Assembly: GCA_027682205.1 (NCBI GenBank)
Contig: JAQDAD010000001.1
Location: 868,001-932,000, forward strand
DNA length: 64,000 nt
Direction: 5' to 3'
Source: Streptococcaceae bacterium AF54-32pH5A
Lineage (GTDB): Bacteria > Bacillota > Bacilli > Lactobacillales > Streptococcaceae
The first letter of the stretch is position 1; each line of letters begins with the position of its first letter. The position numbers and the translations under genes are program-made. Positions 45,451 through 53,900 of the stretch are shown one piece after another. The notes beneath the pieces were generated by a model, which did not search any database, was not told the DNA's origin, and was given only the letters and a program-made list of their open reading frames with translations.

Positions 45451-46006
45451 CTTCTTCTATCCTTTCACCAAATAATTGGCTTTCTTGCGCTTGAATCTCA
45501 AGCTCATCAATGACTGGCAATTCTTCCAAATGGTTTATCCCCATGTAATCTAGGAAATAATCCGTAGTCACATAGAGGTTGGGGCGACCCAACACTTCTT
45601 TTTTTCCGTCTTCTCGTATCAAGTCAAAGGCCTGCAACTTTGCCAGGGCCCCACTCGAGTTGACCCCACGGATGGCATCAATTTCTATCCGCGTAATTGG
45701 TTGCTTGTAGGCAATGATAGACAAGGTCTCAAGGGCAGCCCGAGACAAACTTTGGTTGATGGGTGCCTTGGAGTATTCCTTCAAAATCGCTGCAAATTGA
45801 GGCTTGGTGACCAATCTGTATGCACCACCTGTCTCGATCAGGGACAAGCTCGAATCTTGATCTTTTTCATACTTCTGGGCTAATTTTTCTAAACTCTGTT
45901 GGATGCCTGTCGGTGGCAGAGAGAGGAGTTCAGCCAACTGACGAACCCGAATCCCATCTTCACCTGCCACAAACAAGAGCGCTTCTATTTCTGCTAAAGT
46001 ACTCAT
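45437..46006 (-). CDS. scpB: Segregation and condensation protein B
   Basis: ScpB is the winged-helix (kite) dimer that joins ScpA and SMC in condensin. It begins [19 protein letters not shown]. The conserved segments are [22 protein letters not shown] (in two parts, about 88-109) and [15 protein letters not shown]. The 189-residue length is normal. It lies between scpA and rluB as in many Firmicutes. Confidence 0.96.
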   Translation of the reverse strand: MSTLAEIEALLFVAGEDGIRVRQLAELLSLPPTGIQQSLEKLAQKYEKDQDSSLSLIETGGAYRLVTKPQFAAILKEYSKAPINQSLSRAALETLSIIAYKQPITRIEIDAIRGVNSSGALAKLQAFDLIREDGKKEVLGRPNLYVTTDYFLDYMGINHLEELPVIDELEIQAQESQLFGERIEEDENQ

Positions 46007-46024
46007 CTTTCCTCTCTATCAAGT

Positions 46025-46753
46025 CTAGCTTTGTGCCTCTTGATTTTCTTCCTTCTTTTCCATAAGATAGATATCTCCGAAACTCTCCTCTTGCACGAGG
46101 ATCAGTTCCTGAGTTTTGATTAACTCTAGGGTCGCCAAAAAGAGGGTAATGACCTCTTGGACATTCTGGGCTTCCTTGAACAAATCCTGCAGACGCAACT
46201 GGTCTCGTCCAGTCAAGGACTCTTTTACGATGACCATCATGTCCTCAATCTTATACTCATCCCGCAAAATGGTCGTGTGATTCTGAGCGAACTCCTCTTT
46301 TTTCTTGGCTAGGATATTTGAAAAAGCCAAAAAGAGGTCAATGGTCGTCTTGTCATGCACAAGCTCCGCATCTTCGTAAATCAACTCTGTCGGTGCTTTG
46401 GAATAATACTGGGCCCGATCTTGGTGCTTAGCTTCCAAGTGCTCACCCAAGAGCTTGAACTTACGGTATTCTTCGATTTGGGAGAGAAGGTCCTGCTCCA
46501 GGTCATCCTCTAAGTCTGTCACTTCTGCTACCTTTGGCAAGAGCTTGCGGCTCTTGATCAGCATGAGCTGACTGGCCATAACCATATACTTGCCCGTTAC
46601 TTCCAGACGCATGGCCTGCAGAGTTGAGACATAGGCTAGATACTGTTCGATAACTTCTGTAATGGGCACATCGTAAATATCCATCTGGTACTTAGAAACC
46701 AGGTGCAAGAGCAAGTCCAGAGGCCCTTCAAAATCTTTTAATTTAATATCCAT
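46025..46753 (-). CDS. scpA: Segregation and condensation protein A
   Basis: ScpA is the kleisin that bridges the SMC heads. It starts [20 protein letters not shown] (about 1-20), the kleisin family N-terminus, with the [12 protein letters not shown] and [12 protein letters not shown] blocks. A C-terminal winged helix interacts with SMC. The 242-residue length is normal. Its start shares a base with the end of the XerD-like gene. Confidence 0.96.
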   Translation of the reverse strand: MDIKLKDFEGPLDLLLHLVSKYQMDIYDVPITEVIEQYLAYVSTLQAMRLEVTGKYMVMASQLMLIKSRKLLPKVAEVTDLEDDLEQDLLSQIEEYRKFKLLGEHLEAKHQDRAQYYSKAPTELIYEDAELVHDKTTIDLFLAFSNILAKKKEEFAQNHTTILRDEYKIEDMMVIVKESLTGRDQLRLQDLFKEAQNVQEVITLFLATLELIKTQELILVQEESFGDIYLMEKKEENQEAQS

Positions 46754-47493
46754 TATCTATATTTTTCTAAGGTCAGAACTGTTTTTAATCCTAATTTTTT
46801 TGCAATTTCGTACAAATCGACCTTCTTTTCTATCTGTCTTAGAATGAACTGTTCCCGCAGGGCTTGGGCTGATAAGGCTGGGAACCCCTTCTCCTTGACA
46901 AAGGACTCCAGCTGACGAAAGGCCCACTGACGAGAATAGGTTTTCCCACTCCTTTCAAAGAGGTAGGTTTGCCCCATCAAGGGTTCTAGCTCTGGAATCA
47001 AGGTCGTGGGAATGGTAACAATCCTCTGTTGGGAAGCCTTGTTAATTCGCAACACCTGAAAATCCAGATTGATATCTGCAACCTTAAGGGCTAAAATCTC
47101 ACTTGGCAAAAGTCCCATTTCCAAAATAAGAAGCGCCAGCAAGCGTCCTTCTGGATAATTACTTTCCTGCCAAAAAGAGTCTAGGTCTAGCAGTTCTGGC
47201 TTTTCGGTCTTCTTTTCAGCTTGTTTGGCTAGTTCCAAACGATAAAAACTGTCCACTTCACCTTTTTGATAGAGAAAGTAGAGAAATTGGTTGCAGGCCG
47301 AAAGTTTTCGCTTCTGGGCGCTGATTTTTAGATTGGCTAGCTGGGCTTGGTAAATCTTGAGACTAGTTTCAGAGATCCGCTCACCTACAATATCTAAAAA
47401 TTGCTCCAAATCATACTTATAGGATTGTTTGGAATTGGCAGACAAACCCTGCTTTCCCTCTAAAAAGGCTGATATCCTATCTCTCATTTGCAT
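46753..47493 (-). CDS. XerD-like tyrosine recombinase homologue lacking catalytic residues
   Basis: The 246-residue protein has the tyrosine-recombinase fold: an N-terminal SAM-like domain (about 1-100) and a C-terminal catalytic-type domain. The key residues are largely lost. The first Arg position (normally GLRxSE) reads GLLPSEI, the HxLRH box reads QALREQF (only Arg kept), and LGH reads LGL. A Tyr remains at the C-terminal LEKYR. It is therefore unlikely to be a normal recombinase. Streptococci carry it between cbpB and scpA. A second ATG at 47487 ([11 protein letters not shown]) overlapping the cbpB stop is also possible. Confidence 0.88.
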   Translation of the reverse strand: MQMRDRISAFLEGKQGLSANSKQSYKYDLEQFLDIVGERISETSLKIYQAQLANLKISAQKRKLSACNQFLYFLYQKGEVDSFYRLELAKQAEKKTEKPELLDLDSFWQESNYPEGRLLALLILEMGLLPSEILALKVADINLDFQVLRINKASQQRIVTIPTTLIPELEPLMGQTYLFERSGKTYSRQWAFRQLESFVKEKGFPALSAQALREQFILRQIEKKVDLYEIAKKLGLKTVLTLEKYR

Positions 47494-47945
47494 CGAATCT
47501 CATATTCCTTACTAAAGTCATGCAAGAGGGCATTGACGGCCTTGAGGATAGACTTGCGCGTGATGATTCCTTGGAAAATTCCTTCATCATCTACCACTGG
47601 CAAGAAGGGTTCATCCACCAGTTTATGGAGGACTTCAGTGATGTTATAGTCTGGAGCGACGACTGCCACATCTGTCTTGGTCATATTGACGATATCTGTT
47701 GTTGCCATCTGCTCATCTGTCAAACCTTGCTCCATTTGATAAGCCAAAATGTCTCTCAGACCAATGGTGCCGACAAAGCGTTTGTCAAAGGTCACAACAG
47801 GGATACGGGTATAGGTGATTTGGCTCAGCACCAAAATTGCATGGTCAGCGTTATGGGTATCAATCAAGGCTGCTAGATTCTCAGCAGGGGTAAGAAAAGT
47901 TTCTTCCTGCTCCAGTAAAAATGCTTCAAATTCCTTGGCAATCAT
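47484..47945 (-). CDS. cbpB: CBS-domain protein CbpB (YkuL family, cyclic-di-AMP receptor type)
   Basis: This is a 153-residue protein made of two CBS motifs (about 18-75 and 85-140: VVTFDKRFVGTIGLRDIL and PFLPVVDDEGIFQGIITRKS). Relatives in Firmicutes bind cyclic di-AMP and affect the stringent response; that role is inferred here. Its start overlaps the phosphoesterase stop (ATGA), and its end overlaps the XerD-like gene. Confidence 0.9.
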   Translation of the reverse strand: MIAKEFEAFLLEQEETFLTPAENLAALIDTHNADHAILVLSQITYTRIPVVTFDKRFVGTIGLRDILAYQMEQGLTDEQMATTDIVNMTKTDVAVVAPDYNITEVLHKLVDEPFLPVVDDEGIFQGIITRKSILKAVNALLHDFSKEYEIRCK

Positions 47946-48463
47946 CGAGCAAACTCCTTGGATAAGCCTGGATAAATCTCATGATCACGTGTCAAAAAGT
48001 CTACTTTGAAATAGCTGTCATCAATCTCCACACGAGCATAGAGGCATTCTCTGATGGTTCCTCGTGGCTGGCTGATGGAGCCTGGATTTAGAAAAAGAGT
48101 CTTTCCTTCCATCCAAGCATTTGGCACATGCAAGTGACCATAGAGACAGATATCGGCATCTTCTTCCTGAGCCCAGTAGTCCAACTTTTGAAAGTTGAAA
48201 TTGATATCAAACAAGTGTCCGTGAGTCTGGATGATCTTGGTCGGACCGAGTTGGGTCACCAAACGTTCTGGGTAGCCAGCATAAAAGTCCATGTTGCCTT
48301 TGACGACATGGATACCCTCCCAGAGCGGAGAGTCGGGACGGAGTTCAGAGTCACCATCGTGAAAAATGGCATCGACTTTACCCAGATAGCGATCACGGAT
48401 TTCTTCCACAATCAAGCTATCGCCATGGGAATCACTCATTACAATGATGGTTTGCTTTGCCAT
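47942..48463 (-). CDS. YfcE/MJ0936 family metallophosphoesterase
   Basis: This calcineurin-like phosphoesterase has 173 residues. Metal-binding motifs: SDSHGD (about 10-15), HDGDSEL (about 35-41), VKGNMDF (GNxD-type, about 54-60), THGHLFD (about 81-87) and LYGHLHVPN (about 107-115), ending with [10 protein letters not shown]. The physiological substrate is not known. It overlaps the end of the rdgB fusion by 25 bp. Confidence 0.93.
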   Translation of the reverse strand: MAKQTIIVMSDSHGDSLIVEEIRDRYLGKVDAIFHDGDSELRPDSPLWEGIHVVKGNMDFYAGYPERLVTQLGPTKIIQTHGHLFDINFNFQKLDYWAQEEDADICLYGHLHVPNAWMEGKTLFLNPGSISQPRGTIRECLYARVEIDDSYFKVDFLTRDHEIYPGLSKEFAR

Positions 48464-49410
48464 GATGGAAACACCTCCAAAAGTTTCTTAACTGCTAAGG
48501 CGCGGTGAGATTGGCTATTTTTTTCTTCTAGAGTTAGCTCTGCTGAGGATTTACCCGTCTCTCCTACTAGGAAGAGCGGGTCATAGCCAAAGCCATTTTC
48601 ACCCTTAGGTTCAAAATTAATGTAGCCCGGCCAGTCAGCTTCAACCACCAAACTTTCCTTACCTGGACTGGCTACAACTAGAGTTGTGTGGAATTGTGCC
48701 GAACGATCCTTGAGATCAAAGACCATGGCCAATTCGTGCAAAAGCTTGGCATTATTTTCACGGTCAGTCGCTCCCACACCTGCAAAACGGGCTGACCAGA
48801 CACCTGGCAAACCACCAAGGACATCGACTTTGAGACCTGAGTCATCTGCTAGAACCATCTTGCCTGTTAATTGGGAAATGGTTTCGGCCTTGAGTCTAGC
48901 ATTTTCTTCAAAGGTCATGCCAGTTTCAGCTACTTCAGGCAGGTCAGGATAGTCATTGAGATTTTTCACATCATAGCCAAGTTTATCAAAAATGGCACGA
49001 AATTCCTTGGTCTTGCCTTCGTTTCGAGTCGCAATCAACAAGGTTTCTCTAACCTTACTAGTTTCAAAGAAGGCCTGAACATTGACCCCTTCTTTAGGCA
49101 ATTCTACATGCAGGAGTTGCCCATTTTCAACCAAGAGCAGGGCTCCCTGACGTTGGATAACTTCCAAACTGCGTCCTGCTTCGGCATTTAAAATCTCAAC
49201 GATAAAAGAGAGCAGACGGAAGTTAGAAGACCAGCGCATCACTGTTATCGTAATCGGAAAGCCATTTTTCTCATCACGAAAAATCCGAGCCAAATCCATA
49301 AAATCAAGCTCAAGCGGATCTTTGATGAGGTTGTAGATGCCTCCATAGACATCCCAGACACCGACATACCAGTCCTGGTCGTCCTTGTATTCATAAATTT
49401 TGTTTGTCAT
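48439..49410 (-). CDS. rdgB: XTP/dITP diphosphatase (RdgB/HAM1) with streptococcal N-terminal extension
   Basis: This pyrophosphatase removes dITP, XTP and other non-canonical purine triphosphates. The catalytic domain starts near residue 124 ([14 protein letters not shown]) and includes [29 protein letters not shown] and NGFGYDPLF. An extra N-terminal domain of about 120 residues ([20 protein letters not shown] onward) is a feature of streptococcal homologues with no function I can name. The start at 49410 overlaps the murI stop (ATGA). 323 residues in all against about 200 for plain RdgB. Confidence 0.94.
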   Translation of the reverse strand: MTNKIYEYKDDQDWYVGVWDVYGGIYNLIKDPLELDFMDLARIFRDEKNGFPITITVMRWSSNFRLLSFIVEILNAEAGRSLEVIQRQGALLLVENGQLLHVELPKEGVNVQAFFETSKVRETLLIATRNEGKTKEFRAIFDKLGYDVKNLNDYPDLPEVAETGMTFEENARLKAETISQLTGKMVLADDSGLKVDVLGGLPGVWSARFAGVGATDRENNAKLLHELAMVFDLKDRSAQFHTTLVVASPGKESLVVEADWPGYINFEPKGENGFGYDPLFLVGETGKSSAELTLEEKNSQSHRALAVKKLLEVFPSWQSKPSL

Positions 49411-50201
49411 AAAGTTACATGCTCCACATGAATCTCTTTTTCCAGCCATTCTGCTCCAATCTGGGCAAAACTCTGGCTATTGGCGGTTGTGTAAAAACGA
49501 TGTTGAAGAGGTCCCGCATCTCGGCTACGATTGATTTCAAAATAGTTAAGCAAAACCGAGATATCCCGTACACACTCTGCACCACTATCGATCAGCTGAA
49601 CCTTTGGTCCCATAACATTTTGAATAATGGGTCTGAGAAGCGGATAATGAGTACAACCCAAAATCAGGCTATCCACCTTTCCGACCAAGGGACGCAGAGT
49701 TTCATAAACTACTTTCTTGGTTACACTGGTTGATAAGGCACCAGACTCTACCAAGGGGGCAAACTTGGGACAGGCCAAACTCTCCACCTGTAAATCCGGA
49801 TCCAGATCATGTATTTTCTGACGGTAGATGTCTGATTGTACTGTCATAGGGGTTCCAATGACTCCGATTTTCCCACCTTGGCTGGACTTGATGGCTGCCG
49901 AAGCTCCTGGCAAAATCACACCTAGGACAGGAATGTCTAATTGGGCCTTGATTTCTTCCCAGACGACTGCAGTCGCAGTGTTACAAGCAATGACAATCAT
50001 CTTGACATCCTTGGTCAAGAGAAAGTTGACCAACTGCCAAGTATATTCACGAATTTGCTCAGCAGGACGGGGACCATAGGGCGCCCGCGCCGAATCTCCA
50101 ATATAGACGATTTCTTCATGGGGAAGCTGGCGCATGAGCTCACGTACAACGGTCAAGCCCCCGACACCCGAATCCAAAAAACCAATTGGTCGATTATCCA
50201 T
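49407..50201 (-). CDS. murI: Glutamate racemase
   Basis: MurI makes D-glutamate for peptidoglycan. The two-cysteine racemase pattern is clear: [18 protein letters not shown] (about 10-27), the first Cys in VIACNTATA (about 74), and the second in [11 protein letters not shown] (about 185). The 264-residue length is normal. It is coupled to rdgB by a 4-bp overlap. Confidence 0.97.
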   Translation of the reverse strand: MDNRPIGFLDSGVGGLTVVRELMRQLPHEEIVYIGDSARAPYGPRPAEQIREYTWQLVNFLLTKDVKMIVIACNTATAVVWEEIKAQLDIPVLGVILPGASAAIKSSQGGKIGVIGTPMTVQSDIYRQKIHDLDPDLQVESLACPKFAPLVESGALSTSVTKKVVYETLRPLVGKVDSLILGCTHYPLLRPIIQNVMGPKVQLIDSGAECVRDISVLLNYFEINRSRDAGPLQHRFYTTANSQSFAQIGAEWLEKEIHVEHVTL

Positions 50202-50375
50202 ACAGTCTTCTTTCTAGTCTTCTTTTTCTGATTGATAGTTCATTATGATTTCTTGTCCTGAAGGAACTGACTGACAGCTCGATAAAATGTCAACGGCCTC
50301 TCTCTTAATCATAATCAAATATCAATAGAATGCAAGGAAAAAGTCTTATCCTTGAGAACTATTGAACATAGTGAG

Positions 50376-50401
50376 AAGTCTGGAACTTTCATCCCAGACT
50401 T
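50376..50401. terminator. Hairpin downstream of yneF
   Basis: AAGTCTGG / CCAGACTT forms an 8-bp stem with a 10-nt loop. T residues follow on the plus strand, while the yneF side is less T-rich, so its direction is uncertain. Confidence 0.45.
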
Positions 50402-50408
50402 TTCCTAT

Positions 50409-50654
50409 TTATTTCTTTTTATTGTTAGCAAGGGCTGCTTTTTGTTGGCGGATGATTTGGTGGTAAACTTGTTGTACCTTGGCTTCGCTTGGTTTTTGAC
50501 CATTTGCGCTCAAAAGAGCACGAACAGCCTCAGCATTCAAACGTGGGTTGTCCGCAAATTCTTTTTCGATTTGCTTACGAACCAAATACATACCTCCAAG
50601 AGCTCCTCCTAGAAAAGCTAGCACAATCAAGATAATTGCTAAAAGTAAATCCAT
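50409..50654 (-). CDS. yneF: YneF family protein (UPF0154), single-pass membrane protein
   Basis: This is an 81-residue protein with one N-terminal transmembrane helix ([20 protein letters not shown], about 3-22) and a basic helical tail with the UPF0154 pattern [20 protein letters not shown] (about 36-55). Relatives occur throughout Firmicutes; function unknown. Single gene with an extended -10 promoter (TATGGTATAAT on the minus strand, 50688-50698). Confidence 0.92.
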   Translation of the reverse strand: MDLLLAIILIVLAFLGGALGGMYLVRKQIEKEFADNPRLNAEAVRALLSANGQKPSEAKVQQVYHQIIRQQKAALANNKKK

Positions 50655-50687
50655 TCTTTTTCTCCTGTTTCTTTTTGAGTCTTCTAT

Positions 50688-50698
50688 ATTATACCATA
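50688..50698 (-). promoter_or_regulatory. Extended -10 promoter for yneF
   Basis: TATGGTATAAT on the minus strand fits TNTGNTATAAT exactly. Confidence 0.6.
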
Positions 50699-50873
50699 AA
50701 GTGACTTTTCTGACTAGTTTGTTTTACGCTTTCAGGGATGGAGTTAAGCCAATTCTAAGCTAGTCTTACAATCAGAATGAACCATGAAATTACGAATAAT
50801 TCTCCACCTTCCTCTCTTCTCTCTACTATTTTAAGAAAAAGCATTCTCAAATATGTTTTCCACTAAAAATCTC

Positions 50874-50902
50874 TTGACATAATAATAGGTAATCAGTAGA
50901 AT
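50874..50902 (+). promoter_or_regulatory. Promoter for the GH95 surface fucosidase
   Basis: TTGACA, 17 bp, TAGAAT, 76 bp before the start codon. The rest of the 324-bp spacer 50655-50978 holds the yneF promoter, this promoter and the cre site; I see no gene in it. Confidence 0.75.
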
Positions 50903-50945
50903 AGGATTTAAATAGAAACAAAATAAGCGGACTTGTTTTACAAAA

Positions 50946-50959
50946 TGTAAACGGTTCCA
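50946..50959 (+). promoter_or_regulatory. Catabolite response element (cre) upstream of the GH95 gene
   Basis: TGTAAACGGTTCCA matches the CcpA site TGWAARCGYTWNCW at all but one position and lies between the promoter and the start codon, where CcpA binding should block transcription. Confidence 0.7.
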
Positions 50960-50978
50960 AAAATTAAAGGAGATTTCT

Positions 50979-53900
50979 ATGGACAAAAGATTTTGGGAGA
51001 AATCCTGTCGCTATAGCATCCGCAAGCTGACTGTTGGGACTGCTTCTGTTTTACTGGGGGCTGTTTTTCTAGCCAGCCACACTGTCTCCGCTGATAGTAT
51101 CGAGGTCAAACAAACTGAACAGACCTCAGTCGAAGCTATCACTAAGCCTGATAGTGAACCCAAAGCAGCTGAAGCTACTGAAACTACAAAGCCACCTCTA
51201 GCCGAGAGTCCAGCAGTTTCCGAAAGCAGACCTGCTAAGGAGACTCAGACTATAAGTAGTCAAGCTAGTGAAACTGTTGTGGAAACAAACGAAAACAAGG
51301 AGAATGAAAATACCGAGCTACCCGTGACAAAGCAAGAAAACTATCAACTCAACTACGATCAGCCAACAGCTCCCTCCTATGATGGATGGGAAAAACAAGC
51401 CCTTCCTGTCGGAAATGGAGAAATGGGAGCCAAGGTTTTCGGACTCATTGGGGAAGAGAGAATCCAGTACAACGAAAAAACCCTCTGGTCTGGAGGACCA
51501 CAACCCGATAGCACCGACTATAACGGAGGAAACTACAAGGACCGCTACAAGGTCTTAGCAGAGATACGTAAAGCCCTTGAAGCTGGTGACCGCCAAAAAG
51601 CAAAACAACTGGCTGAACAAAATCTAGTTGGACCAAACAACGCCCAGTATGGACGTTACCTAGCCTTTGGGGATATCTTCATGGTCTTCAATAACCAGAA
51701 AAAGGGTCTGGATACAGTAACAGACTATCACCGCAGTTTGGATATCACAGAAGCCACTACGACCACTTCTTACACCCAAGATGGAACAACCTTCAAACGC
51801 GAAACCTTCTCCAGCTATCCTGATGATGTCACCGTGACCCACTTGACTAAAAAAGGAAATAAGACACTTGACTTTACCCTTTGGAACAGCTTGACAGAGG
51901 ACTTGCTTGCTAATGGCAACTACTCTTGGGAATATTCCAACTACAAGAACGGTCATGTCACTACAGATGAAAATGGAATCCTTCTAAAAGGGACTGTCAA
52001 GGATAACGGCCTCAAATTTGCATCCTATCTAGGAATTAAAACGGACGGAAAAGTTACTGTCCATGAGGATAGTTTAACGATCACAGGGGCCAGCTACGCT
52101 ACTCTTTTACTCAGCGCCAAGACAAACTTTGCTCAAAATCCTAAAACCAACTATCGAAAAGACATTGACCTCGAAAAAACGGTTAAAGGCATTGTAGAAG
52201 CCGCTAAGGCCAAAGACTACGAGACACTTAAAAAGGACCATATCAAGGATTATCAAAGTCTCTTTAACCGCGTTAAACTAAACCTAGGTGGAAACAAGAC
52301 TACTCAAACGACAAAAGAGGCCCTTCAACGCTATAATCCTAGCAAAGGACAAAAGCTGGAAGAACTTTTCTTCCAATACGGACGTTATTTATTGATTAGT
52401 TCGTCTCGTGATCGGACAGATGCCCTTCCTGCCAACCTGCAGGGAGTCTGGAATGCTGTAGACAATCCACCTTGGAACGCTGACTACCACCTCAATGTCA
52501 ATTTGCAAATGAACTACTGGCCAGCTTACATGAGCAACCTTGCTGAAACAGCCAAGCCAATGATCAATTATATTGACGACATGCGTTACTATGGCCGTAT
52601 CGCTGCCAAGGAATACGCAGGTATCGAATCCAAAGACGGACAAGAAAATGGTTGGCTGGTCCACACTCAAGCAACACCATTTGGCTGGACTACTCCTGGT
52701 TGGAATTATTATTGGGGTTGGTCGCCAGCTGCTAATGCCTGGATGATGCAGAACGTTTATGACTACTATAAATTCACTAAGGACGAAGCTTATCTCAAAG
52801 AAAAGATTTATCCTATGCTCAAGGAAACCGCTAAGTTCTGGAACTCCTTCTTGCACTATGATCAGGCCAGTGACCGTTGGGTGTCTTCTCCATCCTACTC
52901 ACCAGAACACGGTACCATCACCATCGGAAATACCTTTGACCAGTCGCTAGTCTGGCAGCTATTCCACGACTACATGGAGGTCGCCAACCATCTGAAAGTC
53001 GACCAAGACTTAGTCACAGAGGTCAAGGCTAAATTTGACAAACTAAAACCACTTCATATCAACAAAGAAGGACGTATCAAGGAATGGTATGAAGAAGATA
53101 GTCCACAATTCAGCAACGAAGGGATTGAAAATAACCACCGCCACGTTTCCCATCTGGTTGGTCTCTTCCCAGGTACTCTCTTTAGCAAGGACCAGGCTGA
53201 ATACCTAGAGGCTGCGCGTGCTACCCTCAACCACCGTGGAGATGGTGGGACTGGTTGGTCTAAGGCCAATAAAATCAACCTCTGGGCTCGTCTCTTAGAC
53301 GGTAACCGTGCCCATCGCTTGCTCGCTGAACAGCTCAAGTATTCAACCCTAGAAAACCTTTGGGATACCCATGCACCATTCCAAATCGACGGAAACTTTG
53401 GAGCAACTAGTGGGATGGCAGAAATGCTCCTGCAATCTCATACTGGCTATATTGCGCCATTGCCAGCCCTTCCAGATGCTTGGAAAGACGGTCAGGTTTC
53501 TGGCTTGGTTGCCCGTGGTAACTTCGAAGTCAGCATGAAGTGGAAAGATAAAAATCTTCAAAGTTTGTCCTTCCTTTCAAATGTCGGTGGAGACTTGGTT
53601 GTAGATTATCCAAATATCGAAGCCAGCCAAATCAAGGTCAATGGCAAAGCTGTCAAGGCAACTGTCCTCAAAGATAATCGCATCCAACTGGCAACACAAA
53701 AGGGTGACGTGATTACCTTTGAACATTTCCCTGGTCGCATAACCAGTCTGACAGCAGTTCGACAAAATGGAGTCACTGCCGAACTCACCTTCAACCAAGT
53801 AGAAGGCGCTACCCACTATGTCATCCAAAGACAAGTAAAAGATGAATCTGGCCAAACCTCTGCAACTAGAGAATTTGTAACCAATCAAACTAACTTTATC

